NCBI GenBank assembly: GCA_951812655.1 | Contig: OX638319.1 | Coordinates: 62,001-126,000, forward strand | Direction: 5' to 3' | DNA: 64,000 nucleotides | DNA from: an uncultured Candidatus Nitrosopumilus sp. | Lineage (GTDB): Archaea > Thermoproteota > Nitrososphaeria > Nitrososphaerales > Nitrosopumilaceae | In this document: in pieces, positions 1 through 6,876 of the stretch | Position numbering within the stretch: position 1 is the stretch's first letter | Layout: each line of letters starts with the position of its first letter | The notes under the pieces: model-generated | The model's database searches: none | The model's input: the letters and a program-made list of their open reading frames with translations, nothing else | What the model was told of the DNA's origin: nothing | Program-made: the position numbers and the translations under genes

Positions 1-720
1 GACTATGATGTTAGCGGAATGACTGTATCCTCAATAACTGCTGATACTGATTTTATTTCCTTAATCTTAACTGTTGATGTGGATTCCTCTAGTGGAGTTT
101 TGGATATCACACTTGACCGTTCTTTTTTCGATTCGACATATGCTGGGTTGGATGAGGATTTTATTATTTTAGCGGATGGTATTGAACCTATTTCTTCAGA
201 AACTGAAAGTTCCTCCAAAAGCAGAACTTTGAGTATTGAATTACCCGCTGGCACTCAAGAAATAGAGATAATCGGAACCGTATTTGCTGATCCTGAATCT
301 GAAATTATTGCAGACAAGGCCGCAGCAGACAAGGCCGCAGCAGACAAGGCCGCAGCAGACAAGGCCGCAGCAGACAAGGCCGCAGCAGACAAGGCCGCAG
401 CAGACAAGGCCGCAGCAGACAAGGCCGCAGCAGACAAGGCCGCAGCAGCAACTAGCACGACGCAGTCAATCCAGTGTGGTCCTGGCACGGTTCTCCAAAA
501 TGGAGCGTGCGTGTTAGATGAAAGATGTGGTCCTGGAACTGTCCTGGAAAATGGTGCATGTGTTCTTGATCCTACGTCTCAATTGTCATCGGGCTCTTCC
601 TCTTCTACAAAGGGAATGGGTAAGGAGATGCTGATGGGAATAGTTATAGCATTTGTAGCTGCAGGTACAATCGGAATAATTCTCGGACTAATGTCAAAGG
701 CTAGCAAAAGCAAGCGTTAA
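1..720 (+). CDS. Surface protein with Ala-Asp-Lys repeat and C-terminal membrane anchor (5' partial)
   Basis: The frame is open from base 1, so the true start lies outside the window. The N-terminal ~100 residues look like a beta-rich extracellular domain. They are followed by nine exact copies of a five-residue AADKA-type unit, then two near-identical Cys motifs (CGPGTVLxNGACVL) about 18 residues apart. A Ser-rich spacer precedes one C-terminal membrane helix (around AFVAAGTIGIILGLM) and a basic tail. This is the plan of an archaeal surface protein anchored at its C-terminus, with the repeat acting as a charged alpha-helical stalk. The function of the head is unknown. The stop overlaps the convergent gene by 4 bp. 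Confidence 0.8.
   Translation, partial: DYDVSGMTVSSITADTDFISLILTVDVDSSSGVLDITLDRSFFDSTYAGLDEDFIILADGIEPISSETESSSKSRTLSIELPAGTQEIEIIGTVFADPESEIIADKAAADKAAADKAAADKAAADKAAADKAAADKAAADKAAADKAAAATSTTQSIQCGPGTVLQNGACVLDERCGPGTVLENGACVLDPTSQLSSGSSSSTKGMGKEMLMGIVIAFVAAGTIGIILGLMSKASKSKR
310..444 (+). repeat. Nine tandem 15-bp repeats in the coding region
   Basis: The unit GCAGACAAGGCCGCA is repeated nine times without a mismatch and in frame, encoding Ala-Asp-Lys-Ala-Ala. Perfect identity at DNA level points to recent expansion by slippage or unequal exchange, so copy number probably differs between strains. Confidence 0.95.
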
Positions 721-1217
721 TCACATGACAAGTCTTCAGCATGCATCATTTCATCCAATTCAAACCCTGAAATCTGAATCGTAGATGAATATGGGATTAT
801 TCCTAGTATGGGCGTGTCTGTAATCACTGTCATGCCAAACTGATTTGGATCTAGTCTGATGTTGCCACCATTGAACATAAAGTCAAATGTCATGAAAATG
901 TGCTGGGCTTCTGATATTTGGTTCGACACAAAATTTCCTTCTTGCACTGATGAAGAATATGGATTCATCGTCAATGGCTTGATCATATACGTTCCTAGGT
1001 TCTCCGATTGATAAAATGGAGTTATTTCAAATTTTTGAAAAGTGACCCAAAAAGGTATTGCGTTGCAAAATTCCATTTCTCCGCCATTCATCATTGTAAA
1101 ATAATTGAATTCTCCTGGACCGTGCCACCGGTATTCCATCTGATGCGCACCTACAATACTTAGTCCTGAGTGTGCAATAGGAATCACAATTACTGCTATT
1201 GCTATTGCAGTGATCAC
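717..1217 (-). CDS. Conserved secreted protein, unknown function
   Basis: About 166 residues with an N-terminal hydrophobic segment (ITAIAIAVIVIPIAHSG) that fits a signal peptide or signal anchor, then a mainly beta-type soluble domain. No catalytic motif is recognised. The first legal start is GTG at 1217, but this leaves no basic residue in front of the hydrophobic core. The frame continues upstream through a GTA codon followed by Asn-Lys-His-Thr, which would make a normal signal-peptide n-region, so the original start may have been altered. The gene converges on and overlaps the surface-protein gene by 4 bp. Probably exported, function unknown. Confidence 0.7.
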   Translation of the reverse strand: MITAIAIAVIVIPIAHSGLSIVGAHQMEYRWHGPGEFNYFTMMNGGEMEFCNAIPFWVTFQKFEITPFYQSENLGTYMIKPLTMNPYSSSVQEGNFVSNQISEAQHIFMTFDFMFNGGNIRLDPNQFGMTVITDTPILGIIPYSSTIQISGFELDEMMHAEDLSCD

Positions 1218-1436
1218 AGTATGCTTGTTTACCGTATCAGAACAACTCCATGAGTAGGGTGAATTTTGTGTTTACTTTATGTTTTCTCTGAAGATTCTTG
1301 ATTATACAAATACCGTTAAAAATTCATGATAAATATGTCATGAGGATGTAATTGTTATCAAATTGAAGGATTGAAAATCTGTTGACCTGGATCGAACAAA
1401 TATTACACAAGCAGTTTGAAATTCCCATCTGAAACA

Positions 1437-1544
1437 ATGAAAATCCTCATGAAAGGATTATGTTCAAAATGCTACGATTCAGGGGTAACAATAGTCATTG
1501 ATGATGAATCGGGTCTTGCCATGTGTGAGAAATGCATGAATTAG
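1437..1544 (+). CDS. Tiny zinc-ribbon protein (35 aa)
   Basis: A short ATG-initiated frame encodes 35 residues with two CxxC knuckles, CSKC and CEKC, separated by about 20 residues with a Gly-Val-Thr strand between. This is the minimal spacing of a zinc ribbon. Length falls below common ORF cut-offs. The paired knuckles and the full use of the frame support a real gene. A partner or nucleic-acid target cannot be read from the sequence. Confidence 0.6.
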   Translation: MKILMKGLCSKCYDSGVTIVIDDESGLAMCEKCMN

Positions 1545-1546
1545 TA

Positions 1547-1765
1547 TCATATTCTTCTTATTTCATTTTTAATCATCATTATTTTTCTGCTTGATGCTGC
1601 CTTGGGTTTTGTTCTTAATACTCCTGCACAGCACGGACATCGAAGACCCTTCCAATCTGTAAAAATGTCGCATGTGGTGCATCTCTTTTGCCCTGTTCCA
1701 TATCTTGTGTGCGGCCTTGGTGGTTTTGCCACTTTATGTCGTGTGCAGATTCCCTTGCATGGCAT
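1547..1765 (-). CDS. Small zinc-binding protein
   Basis: 72 residues from ATG at 1765. A TTG two codons upstream is also possible. Cysteines fall as C..C near the N-terminus, then CTTC and CPCC, with many basic residues and a basic C-terminus, so the fold is likely a treble-clef or zinc ribbon that binds nucleic acid or protein. It resembles the short, highly conserved zinc proteins common in Nitrososphaerota. It ends 3 bp from the convergent tiny zinc-ribbon gene. No function assigned. Confidence 0.7.
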   Translation of the reverse strand: MPCKGICTRHKVAKPPRPHTRYGTGQKRCTTCDIFTDWKGLRCPCCAGVLRTKPKAASSRKIMMIKNEIRRI

Positions 1766-1867
1766 TACCAAATATTCTTTTCATTTTGCAATATAACATG
1801 CACTGATAATTTGTTGGTATCTGTCATCAGTATTATCTAAATACAATTTTACAATATGCAAAATAAG

Positions 1868-2560
1868 TCATATTTCATTTCCACTTTCAATTGGTAGGGA
1901 AATTATACCTTTATCGATCAAATAGTTTATCATTTGAGCAAAGTCATTATCTGAAACCACTCCTTGAATCCACCAGTATGTTGTATTTTTTACCCAGTCT
2001 GGAATATCTATGCTGCGAATATTGTCATTGTTAATCTCAAACGGCACGTTGATCAAGTTTGTGTCTACGTATTTTTGAAATGCGTCAACTAAGTAGCCAT
2101 CTGGCATCTTGCCGTTGAGCCATTCGATCACGAATTGTCTAATTACTTCTGGCATGCAGATATTATCTGAATCCACTATGTTGAATTCTGCTGTAACCTT
2201 CGAACCTGAATATTCTACATCGACAAAATACTTCCCTACTTGAAACACTGCTTTCTCAAATGCAAATGGTGAAGGTATGGGATTGCTCAACTTCGCTATT
2301 TCGATTGGAATTGCACTGCTTCCTTTTCCTGATTCGTCTCTGATGTGAATGATCGCAGGTTTTCCAGTAATCTCTGAAACTTCAATCGTGTAAAATAGTC
2401 TTTCACAATAACTGTAGGATGTCTTATCCATAACTATCGAAACTGTGGATTCTGCACTTACTGAGGGCAAAGATGCAAAGCTTGTTACCATGATCAAGCT
2501 AACGATGATGGGTTTTAGATTCACATGTCTTCTGAAAATACTGCTCAATAAAAGTCTCAA
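1868..2560 (-). CDS. Secreted protein with C-terminal IPxWVKN...WW motif
   Basis: About 230 residues. A signal peptide (PIIVSLIMVTSFASLPSVSA) precedes a beta-sandwich-like domain. The last ~40 residues carry IPDWVKNTTYWWIQGVVSDNDF followed by a YLIDKGII ending, a module seen in many extracellular proteins of this phylum. The reported start is TTG at 2560. GTG at 2524 gives a tighter signal peptide and is an equal candidate. A TATA-like stretch lies about 20-25 bases before 2560. Role unknown, probably cell-surface. Confidence 0.7.
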   Translation of the reverse strand: MRLLLSSIFRRHVNLKPIIVSLIMVTSFASLPSVSAESTVSIVMDKTSYSYCERLFYTIEVSEITGKPAIIHIRDESGKGSSAIPIEIAKLSNPIPSPFAFEKAVFQVGKYFVDVEYSGSKVTAEFNIVDSDNICMPEVIRQFVIEWLNGKMPDGYLVDAFQKYVDTNLINVPFEINNDNIRSIDIPDWVKNTTYWWIQGVVSDNDFAQMINYLIDKGIISLPIESGNEI

Positions 2561-2713
2561 AATAATAATGAGAAATCTTTTTTAATGACTTGACTATACT
2601 TTGTTTATCGAGTTTTCTGCGGAAGCAAACTCTTTGAGTGTGTGGGTTGAAATATCCTCCCTCAAGGAGAATTTTATTGTTTAGCGTTGCTCAGTGTTTT
2701 GTTTGATTTACAG

Positions 2714-2721
2714 TTATTAAT
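2714..2721 (+). promoter_or_regulatory. TATA-like box of rpl15e
   Basis: The element TTATTAAT ends 21 bases before the L15e ATG at 2743. That distance places transcription start at or next to the start codon, as in leaderless archaeal mRNAs. Confidence 0.45.
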
Positions 2722-2742
2722 GGGGATTTTGCAATCCTGAAT

Positions 2743-3198
2743 ATGCCCAGTTATCAAGATCAAACGTGGATTAGATTATGGAAGGAAAACTCTCCTGAAA
2801 TACGTGAACGTGTGATTGGATGGCGAAAACAGGCGGCAGTAACTAGAATTGACAAGCCTAGTAGGTTGCAAAGAGCTCGTAGACTGGGTTACAAGGCAAA
2901 ACAGGGCATCATTGTTGTTAGAATGAGAGTAGGTACAGGTGGTATGAGAAAACAAAGACCTACTGGTGGTAGAAGGCCAAAACACCTCGGTGTCACTAGA
3001 ATCAAGGCTGATGACAACATGAAGACTGTGGCAAACAGAAGGGTACTTGAGAGATATCCTAACATGAAACTTTTAGGTTCTTATTTTGTCTATAAAGACG
3101 GAAAACACTACTGGTTTGAAGTAATTTTGGCAGATCCTGATCATCCACGAATTGCTCAGGACAAAGAGCTAAACAAAAGAGCTCCTAGATCTGCATAA
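2743..3198 (+). CDS. rpl15e: 50S ribosomal protein L15e
   Basis: 151 residues of a strongly basic protein that matches the archaeal/eukaryotic L15e family over its full length: an N-terminal WxRLWKENSPEIRERVIGWR segment, the LQRARRLGYKAKQG core and the KLLGSYFVYKDGKHYWFEVILADP region near the C-terminus. L15e binds 23S rRNA in the large subunit. The ATG start fits the family and sits about 25 bases after a TATA-like box. The next gene begins 1 base after the stop, so the two may be cotranscribed. Confidence 0.97.
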   Translation: MPSYQDQTWIRLWKENSPEIRERVIGWRKQAAVTRIDKPSRLQRARRLGYKAKQGIIVVRMRVGTGGMRKQRPTGGRRPKHLGVTRIKADDNMKTVANRRVLERYPNMKLLGSYFVYKDGKHYWFEVILADPDHPRIAQDKELNKRAPRSA

Positions 3199-3199
3199 A

Positions 3200-3754
3200 T
3201 TGAAATCATTCCTGTTCATTTTCGTTGCGTTAATTTTCGTTGTGACTCCCGTATACGGTCAGCTTCTATCGGATGCCACTGGGCTTGTTAATAGATTGGA
3301 TGTGGAACTGGGCGGGCAAATATTTGAAGTCAAGACAGTTTCAAATTTTGACATTCGAGACTATGAGTTTGATGAAGATGAAAAAAGGCTGTCCATTTTT
3401 ATTTCAAGTGGATTAGCAAACAACCTTGGGGATCTGATAATTCCTCAGAGTCTGCTTGGTGGCAATATGACATTTTATCTTAATGATCAGGAATATTTTC
3501 CAAAAACATCTGAGACTGAAAGAGTAACTTTTGTTACGTTAAACTTTACCGGCTTTGGGGATAACCAGTTAGATGTGTTTGGAACCACTTACTTTTTTGG
3601 TCTGACTGAAAAACCAGATGACATTCCAATCGAATCTCCATCCGAACCAAAACATGTGGAAACTGTTGACGATTCAGCAATATGGTTTATTCTGATAGTC
3701 GTTCCAATCGGAATCACTGCAATATCTGTAATTATAATTAAGAAAAGACATTGA
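3200..3754 (+). CDS. Membrane-anchored exported protein, unknown function
   Basis: 184 residues from a TTG start directly after rpl15e. A signal peptide (SFLFIFVALIFVVTPVYG) is followed by a beta-rich domain of about 120 residues and a C-terminal membrane helix (WFILIVVPIGITAISVIII) with a basic KKRH tail. The topology is an outside-facing domain held by one helix. Likely cotranscribed with rpl15e because of the 1-bp spacing, though the products have no evident functional link. Confidence 0.75.
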   Translation: MKSFLFIFVALIFVVTPVYGQLLSDATGLVNRLDVELGGQIFEVKTVSNFDIRDYEFDEDEKRLSIFISSGLANNLGDLIIPQSLLGGNMTFYLNDQEYFPKTSETERVTFVTLNFTGFGDNQLDVFGTTYFFGLTEKPDDIPIESPSEPKHVETVDDSAIWFILIVVPIGITAISVIIIKKRH

Positions 3755-3789
3755 GAATTATTTTTATTCTGTTTTGATTGATTGACTGT

Positions 3790-3870
3790 ATGGATAACGC
3801 AAAGATGTCACTGATAGGCGGATTTGTAACCGTGGTCGTAATGTCTGTAGTGTTGGTTTTTGTTCGTTGA
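3790..3870 (+). CDS. Tiny single-TM protein (26 aa)
   Basis: ATG-initiated 26-codon frame: a short polar N-terminus (MDNAKMS) followed by one hydrophobic helix (LIGGFVTVVVMSVVLVFVR) ending in Arg. It abuts the end of the convergent thioredoxin-fold gene. Similar very short membrane peptides occur at 41417-41509 and 55532-55609. Coding status is inferred from the clean hydrophobic pattern only. Confidence 0.4.
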   Translation: MDNAKMSLIGGFVTVVVMSVVLVFVR

Positions 3871-3871
3871 A

Positions 3872-4537
3872 CTAGTCTTCGCTTAGTATCTGTTGAATCA
3901 ATGATTCTATGTGACCTGTCTGTCCAAATGACACATCTCTGAGAATTCCTTTCCTGTCTACCAGAATTGTAGAGGGCGTTCCCTGTAGCGCAAATTTTTC
4001 AAATGTTTCAGCCGAATACTCTTTTGATTTCATGTATCCTTTCACTCTTTCAATTATCTGATTTTTGTATTCTTCAGGCTGTGAGTCAAAGTCTGGAATC
4101 TGTGGGTAGATGAATTGCAATATTTGTTCCTGACTTATTTCTCCTGAGGACTTAGTCAGGTTGTCCATTCCCAAAGGAAATGGGATTTTAAATGATAATT
4201 TGTTACCTTCTTGTAGCTGACCATACGTTGCAAGTGCTGATTTGGTCTCCCCTACCACTTCCCCTGTCTCTGCTAGCATTTTCAAGTTATCTAACGTGTT
4301 CTTATCAAAATCTTCAAATGCCGTGGCAAGGCCTAAAACCCTAACTCCATCGTCTTTGTATTTGTTGTAAATGTTGATTGCTTCTGGAATTGCATTCATG
4401 AAACAACCTGGGCAGTTAACCTGGAAAACTTCTAAAAGCACTATGTGATCCTTTTCTTGTTCAAAATTTGTTGGAGCCCCTTGCACCCATTCTGAAACTC
4501 CAAAATTCGGTGCTTTTTCTCCTATTACTGCACTCAC
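3872..4537 (-). CDS. Thioredoxin-fold protein (redoxin/TlpA-like) with CPGC
   Basis: 221 residues from GTG. The N-terminus GEKAPNFGV is typical of AhpC/TSA and TlpA-type redoxins. The redox motif is CPGC at residues 42-45 after a hydrophobic strand. The C-terminal cis-Pro loop is in GTPSTILVDRKGILRDV. A roughly 80-residue helical insertion between strands is longer than in simple thioredoxins. No signal peptide is visible, so it probably acts in the cytosol as a thiol oxidoreductase. Electron donor unknown. Confidence 0.8.
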   Translation of the reverse strand: MSAVIGEKAPNFGVSEWVQGAPTNFEQEKDHIVLLEVFQVNCPGCFMNAIPEAINIYNKYKDDGVRVLGLATAFEDFDKNTLDNLKMLAETGEVVGETKSALATYGQLQEGNKLSFKIPFPLGMDNLTKSSGEISQEQILQFIYPQIPDFDSQPEEYKNQIIERVKGYMKSKEYSAETFEKFALQGTPSTILVDRKGILRDVSFGQTGHIESLIQQILSED

Positions 4538-4635
4538 ATTCGCTCTTTGGTTTTTTCTATTAAATAGATATCTTATTCGCTCTTTGATCTTTTTTCAAGT
4601 AACCTAATATAGGACACGCAAAATTTCAAAGCAAA

Positions 4636-5124
4636 ATGCAGGTAGTAACACAAGATAGATTGTCCCTTTTTGCGGAGATGGAATCAAAATATGAGCAAAA
4701 AGACGCTGAATATTTTATCTCTTTGCTGGAACATCCTGATTACGTAGTAAGAACAAGGGTTGCATGTATTTTGGTTGATTTTGGAGGAGAAGACAAGATT
4801 CCGTATATCGCGAAAATTTTAAAAAATGATGATAATGAACTGGTTAGACATGAGGCAGCTTTTGCACTAGGTCAAATGTCCTATTCCAGTGCGATTCCTC
4901 CATTAACTGATGCCACTCTTAACGATCCTAGTATGTTTGTCAGGCATGAGGCAGCTATTGCTCTTGGTGTAGTCGGTTCCAAGGATGCAAAAGATGCTTT
5001 GGAAAAAGCTTTGAATGATCCTGAGCATCCAGTTGTAGAATCGGCAGTTGTTGCTTTATCAAATATTGAGTTTATGGAAAAGTTAAGTAAGAACGAGGAC
5101 TTTGCAAAGTTAACAGGTGGATGA
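4636..5124 (+). CDS. HEAT-repeat protein (PBS lyase-like repeats)
   Basis: 162 residues made of about four HEAT-like helical pairs, e.g. [27 protein letters not shown] and [13 protein letters not shown]. This is the pattern of PBS-lyase HEAT repeats and of eukaryotic deoxyhypusine hydroxylase. The RHEAAFALG motif resembles the metal-binding His-Glu pairs of deoxyhypusine hydroxylase, but the repeat number is about half, so only a protein-binding or scaffold role is claimed. The stop lies one base before the next gene's ATG. Confidence 0.8.
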   Translation: MQVVTQDRLSLFAEMESKYEQKDAEYFISLLEHPDYVVRTRVACILVDFGGEDKIPYIAKILKNDDNELVRHEAAFALGQMSYSSAIPPLTDATLNDPSMFVRHEAAIALGVVGSKDAKDALEKALNDPEHPVVESAVVALSNIEFMEKLSKNEDFAKLTGG

Positions 5125-5125
5125 G

Positions 5126-6532
5126 ATGAATTTTTCGTATGGAGTAATAGCTGCAGTCGGTATTCTTGTCGCAATATCTATTGGTTTGATTTCAATGGAT
5201 CCTGAAAATATAATTGAACCACGTATTGTTGAAACTGAAGATAGTCCAGTAGCTTGTACCATGCAGTGGGAACCAATGTGTGGTGTTGATGGTATTACAT
5301 ATGGAAATTCATGCATGCTGAATGCATCTGATACCGAGCTAGACTATGAGGGTGAATGTGAAATTGCCACTGTCAATTCCCACATTGTGCCAAAAACCGC
5401 CATAGCTGGTGAAATCTTGCTAATAGAAGTTGAATTTAGAGATGATGATAATAAAATAATTGATCATGTAAACTATGATATTTCTGCTACACAGGATGAA
5501 GAAGCAATCCTGTCTGACCCCGGTTCTCATAGACATCCTGGAATGCATCCCATTCATGAGACAAGTGTGTTAGGCAAATCTTCCGTTGAAATTACAGTTG
5601 TAGTGCAGGGATTGGGACATGGTGATGCAATTACCGAACCAAAAGGAATTGAAACTGTGATGACGATTACCCCTGAGGCAATGGCCGAAGAAGATGTAGA
5701 TGTTGCATCTGTATCCGCTATGACGATAATGATGCCTCAGAATCACTCTGTAGACACTGCTGAAGGTTCAGGTTCTCCTGGATGTGATGAGACTAACGAG
5801 TGCTATCTTCCATATTCTTTAGAAATTCAAGTTGGTGATACTGTAACTTGGAATAATATTGATACTGCAGCACATACGGTGACTAGCGGAGATGTTTCTG
5901 AAGGGGCTGATGGTTTGTTTGATTCTGGTTTGTTTATGGCAGGTGCTACTTTTGAGCACACATTTGACGAGGTAGGAACTTTTGACTACTTTTGCATGGT
6001 GCATCCTTGGATGACCGGCATCGTTATTGTTTCTGAAGCAGTTGAGGAGATGCAAGCAGTTGAGGAGATGCAAGCAGTTGAGGAGATGCAAGCAGTTGAG
6101 GAGATGCAAGCAGTTGAGGAGATGCAAGCAGTTGAGGAGATGCAAGCAGTTGAGGAGATGGAAGCAGTTGAACTTACTGAACTAGATGTACAAGTGACAT
6201 CCCAACCTATTTCTGAACCTGAACAATTATCCATGAATCTGTCTGTATCGCTTCCCGTGGGGTCTGCTGTTCCTGGATGTGAGGAAACTAACGAATGTTA
6301 TATCCCTTATAATGTAACAATTGATTCTGGTTCAACCGTTTCTTGGATTAATGATGATACTGCAGCACATACAGTGACCAGTGGAACTATAGATGCAGGG
6401 CTTACTGGCGTCTTTGATTCTGGAATTTTCATGGCAGGCGCTACTTTTGAGCACACATTTGACGAGGTAGGAACTTTTGACTACTTTTGCATGGTGCATC
6501 CTTGGATGGTTGGACAAGTAACTGTCCAATAG
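5126..6532 (+). CDS. Kazal domain plus two plastocyanin-like domains with repeat linker
   Basis: About 468 residues from ATG 5126; GTG 5117 is possible. Order: an N-terminal membrane helix ([18 protein letters not shown]); a Kazal-type domain around [20 protein letters not shown]; a beta domain rich in His; cupredoxin 1 with ligands in TAAHTV and FCMVHPWM; a stalk of seven Ala-Val-Glu-Glu-Met-(Gln/Glu) units; and cupredoxin 2 with the same ligands. The His-Cys-His-Met set is that of type 1 copper. It is likely a membrane-tethered, outward-facing electron carrier or copper store. The gene follows the HEAT gene by 1 bp. The two copper domains share almost identical DNA. Confidence 0.88.
   Translation: MNFSYGVIAAVGILVAISIGLISMDPENIIEPRIVETEDSPVACTMQWEPMCGVDGITYGNSCMLNASDTELDYEGECEIATVNSHIVPKTAIAGEILLIEVEFRDDDNKIIDHVNYDISATQDEEAILSDPGSHRHPGMHPIHETSVLGKSSVEITVVVQGLGHGDAITEPKGIETVMTITPEAMAEEDVDVASVSAMTIMMPQNHSVDTAEGSGSPGCDETNECYLPYSLEIQVGDTVTWNNIDTAAHTVTSGDVSEGADGLFDSGLFMAGATFEHTFDEVGTFDYFCMVHPWMTGIVIVSEAVEEMQAVEEMQAVEEMQAVEEMQAVEEMQAVEEMQAVEEMEAVELTELDVQVTSQPISEPEQLSMNLSVSLPVGSAVPGCEETNECYIPYNVTIDSGSTVSWINDDTAAHTVTSGTIDAGLTGVFDSGIFMAGATFEHTFDEVGTFDYFCMVHPWMVGQVTVQ
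6038..6163 (+). repeat. Seven tandem 18-bp repeats in the cupredoxin linker
   Basis: The unit GCAGTTGAGGAGATGCAA is repeated seven times in frame. Only the last copy differs, ending in GAA. It encodes an acidic six-residue unit that should form a stiff helical or extended stalk between the two copper domains. Confidence 0.95.
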
Positions 6533-6586
6533 TTGTTTTAACATGTTTTCTAAATGTTGATTAATCATTCAGTTTGCTCGATAAAT

Positions 6587-6876
6587 TTATGGAGATATTA
6601 ATTCCCAATCGTTTTCTCTGCATTCGCATTGTTTGTTGTATGCGTTGATGTAATTCATGTATTCCAAATCTGTACAAGGTCCTTGATCTGGAATTGTAAT
6701 TTTGGATTTACACTTTCTACACTTTGCAATGAAATTGTCCAATTCTTTTTAACTTCAGATATTACTAAAAAACCAAATGATTGTTTTGTTTTTTTTATTT
6801 GGGATTTTGTAAATCTTAAAAATATGTGTTCATTATGTTGTTGACATTTACTACATTGCAATAACTTTGCTTCCAT
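6587..6876 (-). pseudogene. Zinc-binding protein gene with one-base frameshift, downstream of rad50
   Basis: From ATG 6876 the frame encodes a CSKC knuckle and a region ending SFGFLVISEVKK, then runs into unrelated sequence. The adjacent frame, from a run of five A's near 6750, continues as KELDNFIAKCRKCKSKITIP and ends with CECRENDWELISP before TAA at 6587. Adding one A to the run joins the frames into a 96-residue protein with three Cys pairs. The start overlaps rad50 by 26 bp, so it is the last gene of the repair operon. The cause may be a real mutation, a sequencing error, or (less likely) programmed frameshifting. Confidence 0.65.

Noticed and set aside
255-517. Opposite-strand and other-frame ORFs across the 15-bp repeat
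   Set aside because: They arise only from the repeat (Ala-Ala-Leu-Ser or Gln-Thr-Arg-Pro periodicity) and show no independent motif.
5819-6234. Minus-strand ORFs over the cupredoxin linker
   Set aside because: They are low-complexity readings of the 18-bp repeat opposite a well-supported gene.
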